Positions 16,409 through 25,319 of a stretch of 63,656 bases of DNA are shown here, one piece after another. How positions within the stretch are numbered: position 1 is the stretch's first letter; each line of letters opens with the position of its first letter. The position numbers and the translations under genes are program-made. This DNA is from Bradyrhizobium elkanii WSM2783. Lineage in GTDB: Bacteria > Pseudomonadota > Alphaproteobacteria > Rhizobiales > Xanthobacteraceae. The notes beneath the pieces were generated by a model. It worked only from the letters and a program-made list of their open reading frames with translations, searched no databases and had not been told where the DNA came from. The DNA lies in NCBI RefSeq assembly GCF_000472865.1, contig NZ_AXAP01000033.1, forward strand, positions 29,582 to 93,237. Reading direction: 5' to 3'.

Positions 16409-18220
16409 TCAATCGATGATCGCCGTCGTGGGCCAATAAGGCTTGGTCCAATACGGCGGCGCCGCCTTCGGATCCACTTTCGCGACGATCACCTGTGGCC
16501 GTCCGGCAGCGGCACCGCGCAGCGCCGCTTCCCAGGCCGGCGCAAAATCGGCCGGCTTTTCGACGTCATACGCGTCGGCGCCAAGACCTTTCGCAACCTT
16601 GCGTAGGTTGGGGTTGCCCAGGGGATACGAAAACGGAACGGGATCAGGAAGGAATGCGTTCATGCCCTGGGAAACCATGTTGAGGTCGTTGTCGTTGAGC
16701 ACGACCCAGATGGCGCCAATCTTGTTCTCAGCGGCTGTGCTGATTTCACCGAGATGCATGAGCAGCGCGCCATCGCCGACCAGTGCGACACAGAGCCGAT
16801 CAGGTCTGCCACAGCGCGCACCGATCACAGCGCAGACCGCAAAGCCCATTGGGCCCATCGCGAGTGCGCTATGCATTTCCCGCCCCTCAGGCACGACCAT
16901 GTAGTGCATCGCCCAACCGACACAGTTGCCGCTGTCGATGAATACCATCACGCCGGGAAGCTCTTCGTTTTGTAGAAGATGGCCGTTCAGCAACTGACAG
17001 AGCGCCGCCGGATGGAGCGTTCCCGGCGTCTGTGCGGCGTCCGGGAGTGAAACGACCGGCGAATGATTTTTCTTGATCTCCGCGATCTCCTTGCCGCGCG
17101 CCGCGACGGCGGCGGGATCGTGCGGGAAGGCCGGAGCTTGATTCCATAGCGCGCGAATGAAGGCGCCTGCTTCCGCAACGATGCCATCGGTGACTGGAAA
17201 GCCCCGGCCGATCACCGACTGGTCGAGGTCGACCTGCAGGAACGGCCCTTTGGGCACCAGCATCGGATTCCATTTGTAGGTAGCGAGTTCGCCGAGGGAG
17301 GAGCCGATCACCAGCAAGGCGTCATGCGCCGCGCTGTTGGTTGCCGAGTCGATCATCCAGTATTGCGGCCAGAGGCAGCCGGCGAAGCCGTAGGCACGCA
17401 GCGAAAGCCGATGCGTCTCGGGAAATACGCCCTTGCCGTCCGAGGTGGTGATGACCGGGATGTTCCACCATTCGACCAGGCACCGCAGCGCCCGCGCGGT
17501 CGCCGGATCGCGCAGCGCCTCCCAGCAGCCATTGCCAAGCAGAATGAGCGGGCGCTTCGCCGAGCTCAACACCTCGAGTGCACGGCGGACCCCATGCTGG
17601 GGCGCGCCTACCGGCAGGCAACGATAGGCTTCCGGGCTCTTCGGCGGCCGCGCGGAGACGTAGAGACCCGTTTGAGCTTCGGCGGCGGCAATGTTGTCGG
17701 CGATACTAAGGTGCACGGCACGACGGGGGATCGACAGCATGGATCGCAGCGCTTGCTCGACCAGGATCGGCATACTCGAGGCATCGGGGATATCGGCACT
17801 GTAGCGCGTGGCGGCGGCATAGATGTCGCGCACATTGAGCCCACAATCGGTGCCTTCCTGCAGATAGCCGCGGCCGAAGAACTGCTCCGGCACTTCGCCG
17901 GTGAGCGTCAGCACGGCCGAGCCGTCGAATTGCGCGTTCATGGTACCGGTCAGCGCGTTGGTCGCGCCCGGGCCGCTGGTGACCAGCACCACGCCGGGTT
18001 TTCCGGTCGCTCGGTAGTATCCGTCCGCCATGTAGGCGGCGCCGGTCTCGTGCCGGGTGATGATGTATCTGAATTCGTCGCGGTCATGGATGCGCTTGAG
18101 CAGATGCATGACGCCGGCGCCGGGAACGCCAAAAATTGTCTTGGCGTCCTCGAGCGCCAGATAGTCCAGGAGCTGATCCGCAACGCTAGGCTTCGTTGAT
18201 GCTGGCATCGTTTCCCCCAT
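16409..18220 (-). CDS. ThDP-dependent enzyme, acetolactate synthase-like
   Basis: The 603-residue protein has the three domains of the acetolactate synthase/oxalyl-CoA decarboxylase group. The activating Glu is in YIITRHETGAAYMADGY (about residue 61). The ThDP/Mg motif runs from LVGDGALLMHLGEIS to VVLNDNDLNMV near residues 500-535. The phrase LVTSGPGATNALTG is also typical. The start may be the internal ATG at 18208 (MPASTKPSV). It heads the operon with the amine oxidase and the KAS III-like gene. Family reactions are decarboxylation of a 2-oxo acid and carboligation. A housekeeping role in valine synthesis is unlikely, as no ilvN small subunit follows. Confidence 0.9.
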   Translation of the reverse strand: MGETMPASTKPSVADQLLDYLALEDAKTIFGVPGAGVMHLLKRIHDRDEFRYIITRHETGAAYMADGYYRATGKPGVVLVTSGPGATNALTGTMNAQFDGSAVLTLTGEVPEQFFGRGYLQEGTDCGLNVRDIYAAATRYSADIPDASSMPILVEQALRSMLSIPRRAVHLSIADNIAAAEAQTGLYVSARPPKSPEAYRCLPVGAPQHGVRRALEVLSSAKRPLILLGNGCWEALRDPATARALRCLVEWWNIPVITTSDGKGVFPETHRLSLRAYGFAGCLWPQYWMIDSATNSAAHDALLVIGSSLGELATYKWNPMLVPKGPFLQVDLDQSVIGRGFPVTDGIVAEAGAFIRALWNQAPAFPHDPAAVAARGKEIAEIKKNHSPVVSLPDAAQTPGTLHPAALCQLLNGHLLQNEELPGVMVFIDSGNCVGWAMHYMVVPEGREMHSALAMGPMGFAVCAVIGARCGRPDRLCVALVGDGALLMHLGEISTAAENKIGAIWVVLNDNDLNMVSQGMNAFLPDPVPFSYPLGNPNLRKVAKGLGADAYDVEKPADFAPAWEAALRGAAAGRPQVIVAKVDPKAAPPYWTKPYWPTTAIID

Positions 18221-18428
18221 TTCGCAGAGCCCGCTTCTGCGGTTCAGCCGCGTCCCCGGTCAACAACTAATAATTGTATTTGTCATTCAGGCTATGTTAA
18301 GTTTACTAAGTAAGTCCCTATGGAAACCAGCCCTGTTCGTTCCGACAATCAAAATATTTTCTTATCCAGACAGGTCGATGACACAGGTCGGGTGCCCGGC
18401 GTGAAAATTAAGTGCGAAAAATCGGCAG

Positions 18429-21400
18429 CTAGGTGGGCGGCAGTTCGAATTCCTTTTCGAGAAGACGGACCTTCGCGTCCGCGCCCCAGCAGCGAAACAT
18501 CTCGCGCGCCGCGAGTGCCGATGCGGTAGCGCCGGCCCTGTCGGCGACCAGGCGTCGACAGCGGGCGAGATATTCGTGCGCGAGACCGGCATCCTGAAGA
18601 AAGCCTCCGGCGGCAGCGCCTTCGCCCGCTCGGCCGAGCAGGCGCGCGGCATCGCCCTCCCGGCCCATCGCGGCCTGCACCAGGCCATCGAGCAGATCGG
18701 CCTTGTGACGAAACACGGCCGGATTGCGCGCTTCCCATCCGCGGAGCTGCTCGAGACAATCGCGTCCCTGCTGGAGGAGCGTTGTCCCTTCCTTTGCGGC
18801 GCCAAATGCTGCGGCGGCCACCGCGGCGAGGCCGCGATATTGCGAGAGCTCGAACTCGGCCGCCTGTCCGCCGAAATAGGGAAGCATCGGATGCGCGCGC
18901 GCCGCCCATTCCAGAGCGCCCGACCAGTCGCAGGCATGCAGGTGCAGCTTCATCCTCGTGACGAAATAGTAGCCGATCTGGTTGCTGAGATTGGTGTCGG
19001 CGACAGAGTCGATATCGCGGACTTCATCGAATTCGGCATCACCGAGCACGGGCAGGGCAGAGGTCAAGCCGGCCAGCGCTTTGGCGAATTGCAGCTCGAA
19101 TACCAGATGATAATGCGCATTGAGGACACGCCGCCCGTTGCGCTCGATGCGGATTCGCGCCTGCTCTATGATCTCGGCGAGCGGCCGGCCGGCGGCAGCC
19201 AGCAGCACGAGGGATGCCGACAGGTTGAAGCAGCCGTAGATCACCTCGTTGTCGCCGAGCCCTGCCTCGCTGCCGGCATCTGCCAATGCGATGCCTTCAC
19301 CGAGTGGCGCGACCCAGTGGTTGTGGAACCATGCATGAATGAAGCTGCACCGGGCGAAGCCGGCACCGCGCTCTTCCTTCAACAAGGCCAGTCCGACACG
19401 GCTCCAGATGGCGGCGGTATCGCGGTCTCCGCTCAGCGCACCATAGACGACCGAGTACATGGAGTAGACATCGGGGGCGAGCGGGCCGTTGCCGTATTCG
19501 AGGGTGAGGCGAAGACACCTGCATCCCATCAGCGCAAACAGCTCGACCTGCTCGCTTTGATGGGCGAAGGGCGCAAGGACGAGCAGGAGGTGAATGAGCT
19601 GACCAGCCCGCTGATCGGTGAGCGGCGGCAGTCTAGCCAGCTCATCGGGCCGCCGGCCGTCCAGCAATCTTCCGATTGTTTCCAATTCCTGGCCGATGGC
19701 CGCGTGCAGCGCCGCTCTGTCGGTGGGCAGGTCGCTGCCGAGCAGCCGCGCGCCCCGCAAGCCGATCTCGATCGACTGGCCAACGAGGCCCGCGCCAAAT
19801 ACGCGCTCCGCTTCGAGCCGCAGATAGTCCGTGGCCCGTGCGGTCTCGCCAGCGGCCTCCCAATGATAGGCCAGCAGCGCATAGACGCGGGACCTATTGG
19901 AGGCGGAGGCATCCTCGTTCCAAAGCGCGATCTCACGATGCAATTGCCGACGCTGGGCATAGAGCATCGACTCGTAGGCGACGTCGCGGATGATGCCGTG
20001 ACGAAAGGCGTAGCCCTCCCGCTCGTCGACCTGCTCGGGCAGCAAGAAACCGACGCGGTCGTGCAGCGCGAGATGACGCGCGACCGTCATCTGCTCGCCA
20101 CGTGCGGTCGGATGGACTTCGGAGACGAGCAGGGTCGGGAAGCGAAGGCCTGCCGCGCTCGCCACCTTTAGCGTGACCTGGCTTTCGGGGGCGAGGCGAT
20201 CGATACGACGCATCACGGTGCCCTGGACCGAGTCCGGCATGGGCAGGTCGGTCGTACTGCCGCTGGGCACGATGTGGCAGATGCCTTCCACCACTTCGAT
20301 CAGCCCATCGTCGCGCAGTGCCTGTGCCAGCTCCAGGCAAAAGAACGGATGGCCGCGGGCGCGGCTGCGCACCTGCGCTGAAAGTTCCTCGGTGAGCCGA
20401 TCCGCGCCGAGCCGGGCCAGCACGAGGCGCTCCTGATCCTCGTCCGACAGTTCGCTTAGGTGAAGCCGCTGCGCTCCCTCATCCGCAAGTCGCTCCAGCC
20501 GGCTGTCGTCCTCGAGCGGCTGCATAGCCAGCACCAGGCAAAGCCCGCGCACGTCGCGGATCGCGGCCTCGACCAGTAGCCAGCTCTCCTCGTCCAGCCA
20601 GTGCGCATCATCGATCGAGACCAGGAGCGGCCGCCCGGCGCTGGCGCGACGCAGGAGATCGACCAGCAAAGCGAGGCGCAACTGAGCCCGCTGTGGAAGC
20701 GGGACCGCCTGCAGATCGCTCGTCTCAGGCAGGTTGAGCGGAAATACGACGTTGAGGAGCGCGGCCTGTGCCACGAACTCCGGGCCGAGAGCGGACAACA
20801 CGGCTTCACGCTGCGCCGTATCCGACGCGGCCAGATCAACATCCAAAAGACGCGCCAGAACATCGCGCCAGCCGCGATAGGGTACGTCGCGCTCGATCCG
20901 ATCGGCGTAGCCGTTGAGCAGGACGACGCCCGAGGCGAGCGTGCGCTGGTGGAATTCGGCGAGAAGGCGGGATTTGCCCATGCCGCTTTCCGCTTCGACC
21001 GTCACAAGCCGCGCGGCGCCTTCACCGGCGGCATCGATTGCAGTCAACAGCTCGGCGAGCTCCCGCTCCCTGCCTTGCATGGGGACACTCGCCTCGGCGC
21101 GATAGGAGCGCTGCGGCGTCCACACCTGAACGGCAGGCTTCAGACCGCGCAGGCCGCGCAGGCCGACCGGGCCGAAGGCGATGGCTTCGTGCGCGGCGCG
21201 ATAGGTGGCATGATCGCACTGGATGATGTCAGAACTTCTCAGCCGCGCCGCGAGGTTGATCGCCTCGCCATAGGTCGTCCACGCCCGGAATATGTCGTTG
21301 CCGATCAAGCCGCAGAAAACGCGCCCTGTGGCGACGCCGAGACTGCAGCGGTGGCCCATTCCGCGCAGGGCGTCCCTGAGATCGATGGCGCAGCGCACGG

Positions 21401-22370
21401 CGCGGACGGGATCGTCGGCATGGGCGACGGGAGGGATGCCGAACAGCACGAAAAGGTTCGCGCCGCTCTCATCGACCCGGAGTTGATGCATGAAGCCATC
21501 GTGCCGTCGCACGACCGGGCCGACCGTCGCTGCGACCGACTCGAGCTGTTGCAGGCTGTCGGGTGAGGCCTGATCGAAGTTGGAGAGAGCGATGAACACG
21601 GCGGTGACGCGGCGAAGCTCGGCCGCCCAATCGAGATAGCGCTCCCCCAGGTGACTACGGATCGGCAGCGGGACGAGCGGTGCGAAGTGTTCACGGTTCG
21701 AAGGCGAGAGCGGCGGTATGACCAGCGGCACCGGTTCCGGCGCGCTGTTCAGCGCGGCGAGGATGACGGCGCCAGTCTCGTCCTCCACTGTTTCGGCCGC
21801 ATCTCCCAGCGCCGCGCGCGCGGCCGGCGATAGCAACAGACGGCCGGCGGCACGCCTAACGCTCGTTGCCTGAAGATCGGCGAGCCCGCCCCCGACCGTC
21901 ACGTGAAAGCGGTCCGAGGCGCGGCCGACCTCGGTCGTGCGAGAGGGGCCGAGCGCTAGGACCGCATGTAATTGCAGCGTGTCGCCCGAAGGCAATGCGG
22001 CGCCTGGAGAGGACAGGATTGCCTGGCCGCAAGCGGCGGCGCGCAACACCGCCTCACGTGGCGTACCTTCGCTGCATCGCCAGCCGGAGAGCAGGCCATC
22101 ACCCGCAAACATGAATGGCTCGCCGCCATGGGCAACGATGTTGCCGAGCAGCTTATGGAAATGCCGCTCCAGCACGACGGCCATCTGTTCGATACCGGCC
22201 GGCCCGGTTTCCACGAGATGGCCGGTGATACGTGTGAAGCCGACGACGTCCAGCCACAGCAGCGCCATGTCGCCATCCGCGGCTGTCGTGGCGCCAGAAG
22301 CGGCGAGGCGTAGCGGCGGCGGCGTAAAGCTTTCGACAAGCCGTGCCTCGTAGGCGACTTCCTCCAACAT
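18429..22370 (-). CDS. Tandem class III nucleotidyl cyclase / AAA ATPase / TPR-like protein (soluble adenylyl cyclase architecture)
   Basis: The start is set at 22370 (MLEEVAYEARLVES); codons upstream of it look non-coding. The product is about 1313 residues. The first cyclase domain keeps both metal-binding Asp residues (LWLDVVGFTRITG and FMFAGDGLLSGW). The second domain lacks the first metal Asp (AVFIALSNF) but keeps the Asn and Arg of the catalytic site (AINLAARLRSS). An ATPase domain follows, with a Walker A (VEAESGMGKSRLLAEF) and a Walker B-like LLVSIDDAHWLDEES. The C-terminal half is helical and TPR-like. This order, with a split active site made by two unlike domains, is that of soluble adenylyl cyclase. 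It lies 208 bases upstream of the ThDP enzyme on the same strand. Confidence 0.9.
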   Translation of the reverse strand: MLEEVAYEARLVESFTPPPLRLAASGATTAADGDMALLWLDVVGFTRITGHLVETGPAGIEQMAVVLERHFHKLLGNIVAHGGEPFMFAGDGLLSGWRCSEGTPREAVLRAAACGQAILSSPGAALPSGDTLQLHAVLALGPSRTTEVGRASDRFHVTVGGGLADLQATSVRRAAGRLLLSPAARAALGDAAETVEDETGAVILAALNSAPEPVPLVIPPLSPSNREHFAPLVPLPIRSHLGERYLDWAAELRRVTAVFIALSNFDQASPDSLQQLESVAATVGPVVRRHDGFMHQLRVDESGANLFVLFGIPPVAHADDPVRAVRCAIDLRDALRGMGHRCSLGVATGRVFCGLIGNDIFRAWTTYGEAINLAARLRSSDIIQCDHATYRAAHEAIAFGPVGLRGLRGLKPAVQVWTPQRSYRAEASVPMQGRERELAELLTAIDAAGEGAARLVTVEAESGMGKSRLLAEFHQRTLASGVVLLNGYADRIERDVPYRGWRDVLARLLDVDLAASDTAQREAVLSALGPEFVAQAALLNVVFPLNLPETSDLQAVPLPQRAQLRLALLVDLLRRASAGRPLLVSIDDAHWLDEESWLLVEAAIRDVRGLCLVLAMQPLEDDSRLERLADEGAQRLHLSELSDEDQERLVLARLGADRLTEELSAQVRSRARGHPFFCLELAQALRDDGLIEVVEGICHIVPSGSTTDLPMPDSVQGTVMRRIDRLAPESQVTLKVASAAGLRFPTLLVSEVHPTARGEQMTVARHLALHDRVGFLLPEQVDEREGYAFRHGIIRDVAYESMLYAQRRQLHREIALWNEDASASNRSRVYALLAYHWEAAGETARATDYLRLEAERVFGAGLVGQSIEIGLRGARLLGSDLPTDRAALHAAIGQELETIGRLLDGRRPDELARLPPLTDQRAGQLIHLLLVLAPFAHQSEQVELFALMGCRCLRLTLEYGNGPLAPDVYSMYSVVYGALSGDRDTAAIWSRVGLALLKEERGAGFARCSFIHAWFHNHWVAPLGEGIALADAGSEAGLGDNEVIYGCFNLSASLVLLAAAGRPLAEIIEQARIRIERNGRRVLNAHYHLVFELQFAKALAGLTSALPVLGDAEFDEVRDIDSVADTNLSNQIGYYFVTRMKLHLHACDWSGALEWAARAHPMLPYFGGQAAEFELSQYRGLAAVAAAAFGAAKEGTTLLQQGRDCLEQLRGWEARNPAVFRHKADLLDGLVQAAMGREGDAARLLGRAGEGAAAGGFLQDAGLAHEYLARCRRLVADRAGATASALAAREMFRCWGADAKVRLLEKEFELPPT

Positions 22371-22572
22371 CCCTGCCGTCCCCCAACCCCCAGCGTCCAA
22401 TTCTACCTCGCTCGTTGCCTGAAGGCTACTGGTCGGCGATGGGTCGCTCTTCAGGTTTTGGGCGCCATTTCGCAGAAATCGGGTCTTGCGCCTCTGGCTG
22501 CGCCAATAACAAAAGGGGGCTCCGGCGATTCCGCGACGCAGCGAACCTCCGCCACCATGCCAGGCACTCACG

Positions 22573-22848
22573 CTACCATAGTAAGGACAAGAGCGGTTCG
22601 CCGTGTCGGTGGCTGCGAGTGTTCGCCGAAACTGCCGCGCGCATGGCGAAATCGGTCGCTGCAATCAAAGAATATCTCGAATGCGTCCCATCGCAGCCAA
22701 GCGTCGGTTTGTCAAACGGCAGGCAAAGTTCTGCAAGCCCGGCTGAGAGCCGCTCTACCCGAACTCCGTAAGGGTTCGCTGTCGGATTTCCCAATAGGCG
22801 CAGGATCTCATCCACGCCTTTCAGCTGCTCAGATGCGCTAGTAGCCAT
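22573..22848 (-). pseudogene. Possible truncated hot-dog thioesterase (PaaI-like) fragment
   Basis: The frame MATSASEQLKGVDEILRLLG, then VRVERLSAGLAELCLPFD and YSLIAATDFAMRAAV, resembles the N-terminal half of PaaI-type acyl-CoA thioesterases. It then runs into unrelated sequence and stops, so it would be truncated. It lies just downstream of the acyl-CoA ligase on the same strand, a sensible place for a thioesterase. The family match is uncertain. The 200 bases between it and the cyclase start hold nothing else. Confidence 0.35.
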
Positions 22849-22861
22849 CACCTCGATGTCC

Positions 22862-24553
22862 TTAGGCAGTCTTGATTTCACTTAGGCCGAGCTCCTGGCT
22901 CGCCTGGGTGCGCATCTCAAACTTCCTGACCTTACCGGTAACGGTCATCGGGAAAGTGTTGACGAATTTGACGTAGTGAGGAACCTTGAAGTGCGCCAGG
23001 CGCTGCCTGCAATGCTGCCGGATATCCTCTTCGGAGAGGTGAGCGCCGATGCGGCAGCGGACCCAGACGCAAACCTGCTCGCCGAACTTCGGATCTGGTA
23101 CCCCGAACGCTTGGACCTCTTCGATTTCCGGGTGTTCGTATAGAGCATCCTCGATCTCGCGTGGATAGATGTTCTCTCTCCCGCGGATCACCATGTCTTT
23201 CACCCGACCAACAATATTACAGTAGCCTTGCTTGTCGAGAGTAGCGAGATCGCCAGTGTGCAGCCAGCCAGCGCCATCGATGGCATCCGCCGTCTTGGCC
23301 GGATCATCCCAGTAACGCTGCATGACCGAATATCCGCGTACGAGTAATTCGCCGGGTGTTCCGCGCGGAGCTGTTTCGCCATCCTTGCACACAATTTTGA
23401 TTTCTACATGAGGGTGCACTCGTCCGACTGTAGCAACGCGCCGCTCGATAGGATCGTCTGGTGAGCCTTGGCAGCTCAGCGGACTTGTTTCAGTCATGCC
23501 GTAGCCGATTGTAATCTCTTGCAGATGCATACTATCGATCACGCGACGCATCACCTCGATGGGACAGGGACTACCCGCCATAATACCCGTTCGTAAACAA
23601 CTCAGATCGAAATTATGGAATTCGGGATGCTCCATCTCCGCGATGAACATGGTCGGCACGCCGTAAAGTACCGTGCAACGTTCTTTCTCGACGCTCTGCA
23701 GGACAGCAAGCGGATCGAAGGCATCACTAGGATATACGAGCGCTGCCCCATACTGCATGGCCATCAAGTTGCCGAGAACCATTCCGAAACAATGGTAGAG
23801 CGGAACTGGTAGACAGAGTCGGTCGTCGGCGCAAAGTCTTAATGCTTTGCCGCTGAAATATGCATTGTTGAGGATGTTGTGGTGAGTACGCGTAGCGCCT
23901 TTTGGCGAACCGGTCGTTCCGCTCGTGAACTGAATGTTGATCGCGTCGTCAAAATTTAGGCGCTGCGCGGCGGCAGCGCGTTCGTCTGGCGCCAAGCCCA
24001 TACCAGACTCTACCAGCCGGTCAAACGAAAGCGCTCCTGGGGTGCAACCTCCGATCTGAGTGACCACTCGAAGCTCAGGGAGCCGCTCTGACACCAAATG
24101 CCCAGGGACGGATTCCGCCAACTCAGGCGCCAGCTCGTTCAGCATAGCAATATAGTTGCTGGTTTTATGTGCTGTTGCGAGAATGAGCGCCTTGCAGCCG
24201 ACCTTATTGAGTGCGTATTCGGCTTCCCCAATGCGGTAAGCAGGGTTTATGGTGACAAGTATCAATCCAATTTTCGCCGTTGCGAACTGAGTGATTGCCC
24301 ACTCGGAGCTGTTCGGCGACCAAATGCCGACGCGATCTCCCGGTATAAGGCCATGGGCAAGCAAGGCTGAGGCAAGAGCGTTCACTCGTTTCGCGAGATC
24401 AGCGTAAGTCCAGCGGATTCCTTGATAGGGGACGATGAGGGCCTCTCGCGTTGGCCACTCAGTTGCGGCGCGATCAAAGCGGGCGTCGATCGTGTCGCCG
24501 ATGAGTGGTTCGTCGCACGCGCCATGAACGTAACTGATGCTTGACTGCAGCAT
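22862..24553 (-). CDS. AMP-forming acyl-CoA synthetase
   Basis: The 563-residue protein is of normal length for fatty-acyl or aryl-acid CoA ligases. It has the phosphate-binding loop FTSGTTGSPKGATRTHHN, the adenylate motif IGYGMTETSPL, the hinge region WLHTGDLATLDKQG with VGRVKDMVIRGRENIYP, and the C-terminal catalytic Lys in MTVTGKVRKFEM. It activates a carboxylic acid with ATP and CoA. The overall style resembles the medium/long-chain FadD group. A TetR gene lies 46 bases upstream on the same strand and an enoyl-CoA hydratase diverges from that, so the three form an acyl-CoA degradation module. Confidence 0.93.
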   Translation of the reverse strand: MLQSSISYVHGACDEPLIGDTIDARFDRAATEWPTREALIVPYQGIRWTYADLAKRVNALASALLAHGLIPGDRVGIWSPNSSEWAITQFATAKIGLILVTINPAYRIGEAEYALNKVGCKALILATAHKTSNYIAMLNELAPELAESVPGHLVSERLPELRVVTQIGGCTPGALSFDRLVESGMGLAPDERAAAAQRLNFDDAINIQFTSGTTGSPKGATRTHHNILNNAYFSGKALRLCADDRLCLPVPLYHCFGMVLGNLMAMQYGAALVYPSDAFDPLAVLQSVEKERCTVLYGVPTMFIAEMEHPEFHNFDLSCLRTGIMAGSPCPIEVMRRVIDSMHLQEITIGYGMTETSPLSCQGSPDDPIERRVATVGRVHPHVEIKIVCKDGETAPRGTPGELLVRGYSVMQRYWDDPAKTADAIDGAGWLHTGDLATLDKQGYCNIVGRVKDMVIRGRENIYPREIEDALYEHPEIEEVQAFGVPDPKFGEQVCVWVRCRIGAHLSEEDIRQHCRQRLAHFKVPHYVKFVNTFPMTVTGKVRKFEMRTQASQELGLSEIKTA

Positions 24554-24599
24554 TGTACTCTCTCTCCTCTGCAGAACGGTGGAGCGGCGGCGCTATCGT

Positions 24600-25232
24600 C
24601 TAGCGGGCCCTAGTTTTCGAGAGTCGTCGCGCTATATTTGCGGTATGGCGATCAACGACGCTCGAGAGCGTAGTCCCTATGACCTTCAATCGACCGGTAT
24701 GAGCTGCCACGAGCGCGCCGATCATCTCATCAAACACCACGCCCACTTCGACACTAAGATTGGCTTTTTCGACGCCGGCTCGCTCGAGATGTACTCGGTA
24801 AATGTCCAGCACTGATCGCAACTTTGCGTTGAGTTCCTTATTTAGCTCTGGAGTAAGCCCGCGAGGACGCGCTCCATTGAGCAAGTACAGGCTCAAGTCG
24901 AGATCTCGAGGGTTCTCGTCATAAAAGCGGACAAGCGCTCGGAAGGCTGCAGAAAGAGCCGCGACTGGATCGTCACTTCTCGGCAGCGAGTTCTCAATCT
25001 TCTTCAACAGTTGGTCAAGCGACTCGCGAAGGATATCGGCGTAGAGCTCTTCCTTGTTAGCGTAGTGAAAATATATGGCGCCGGTCGTGTAGCCGGCCGC
25101 TTTTGCTATCTCGCGCACCGAGGCGCCCTGTAATCCAAATTCGGCGAATAATGTCTTGGCTGCTGATCGAATTAATTCGCGCTTGACTCCGTCAATCGCC
25201 ATCTTCCGTTGCACTCGCTTAGCGTCATTCAT
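24600..25232 (-). CDS. TetR-family regulator of the acyl-CoA module
   Basis: The 210-residue protein has the N-terminal DNA-binding region KTLFAEFGLQGASVREIAKA then AGYTTGAIYFHYANKEELY. The C-terminal domain (residues 80-200) resembles TetR_C_33 style repressors that bind acyl-CoA, though that is a guess. It is divergent from the enoyl-CoA hydratase at 25320 and co-directional with the acyl-CoA ligase at 22862, and so is placed to control both. A short palindrome, TAACA G TGTTA, lies in the divergent gap. Confidence 0.93.
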   Translation of the reverse strand: MNDAKRVQRKMAIDGVKRELIRSAAKTLFAEFGLQGASVREIAKAAGYTTGAIYFHYANKEELYADILRESLDQLLKKIENSLPRSDDPVAALSAAFRALVRFYDENPRDLDLSLYLLNGARPRGLTPELNKELNAKLRSVLDIYRVHLERAGVEKANLSVEVGVVFDEMIGALVAAHTGRLKVIGTTLSSVVDRHTANIARRLSKTRAR

Positions 25233-25259
25233 AGTTCGCTCAGTTTCAACTTGCGTAAG

Positions 25260-25270
25260 TAACAGTGTTA
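25260..25270. promoter_or_regulatory. Candidate TetR operator
   Basis: TAACAGTGTTA is a perfect 5-bp-arm palindrome about a central G, with partly symmetric flanks (GTAAG before, TGTAA after). It lies between the divergent tetR and enoyl-CoA hydratase starts. Only position and symmetry support it. Confidence 0.4.
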
Positions 25271-25319
25271 TGTAAACGTACCACTGTAATCAGCAATGTC
25301 AACAGACCTGGAGTGAACA

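Noticed and set aside
16409..18220. Housekeeping ilvB role for the ThDP enzyme
   Set aside because: No small regulatory subunit (ilvN) or ilvC follows, and the neighbours are an amine oxidase and a KAS III-like gene.
18290..18330. AT-rich near-repeats (TTAAGTTTACTAAGTAA region) before the ThDP gene
   Set aside because: Symmetry is too weak to call an operator; it may simply be the AT-rich promoter of the operon.
18576..20171. 531-codon open frame on the plus strand opposite the cyclase-ATPase gene
   Set aside because: It has no family features and lies wholly antisense to clear cyclase, ATPase and TPR coding sequence; high G+C creates such frames.
20601..21566. 321-codon plus-strand frame opposite the cyclase domains
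   Set aside because: It is an antisense shadow of conserved cyclase and ATPase motifs.
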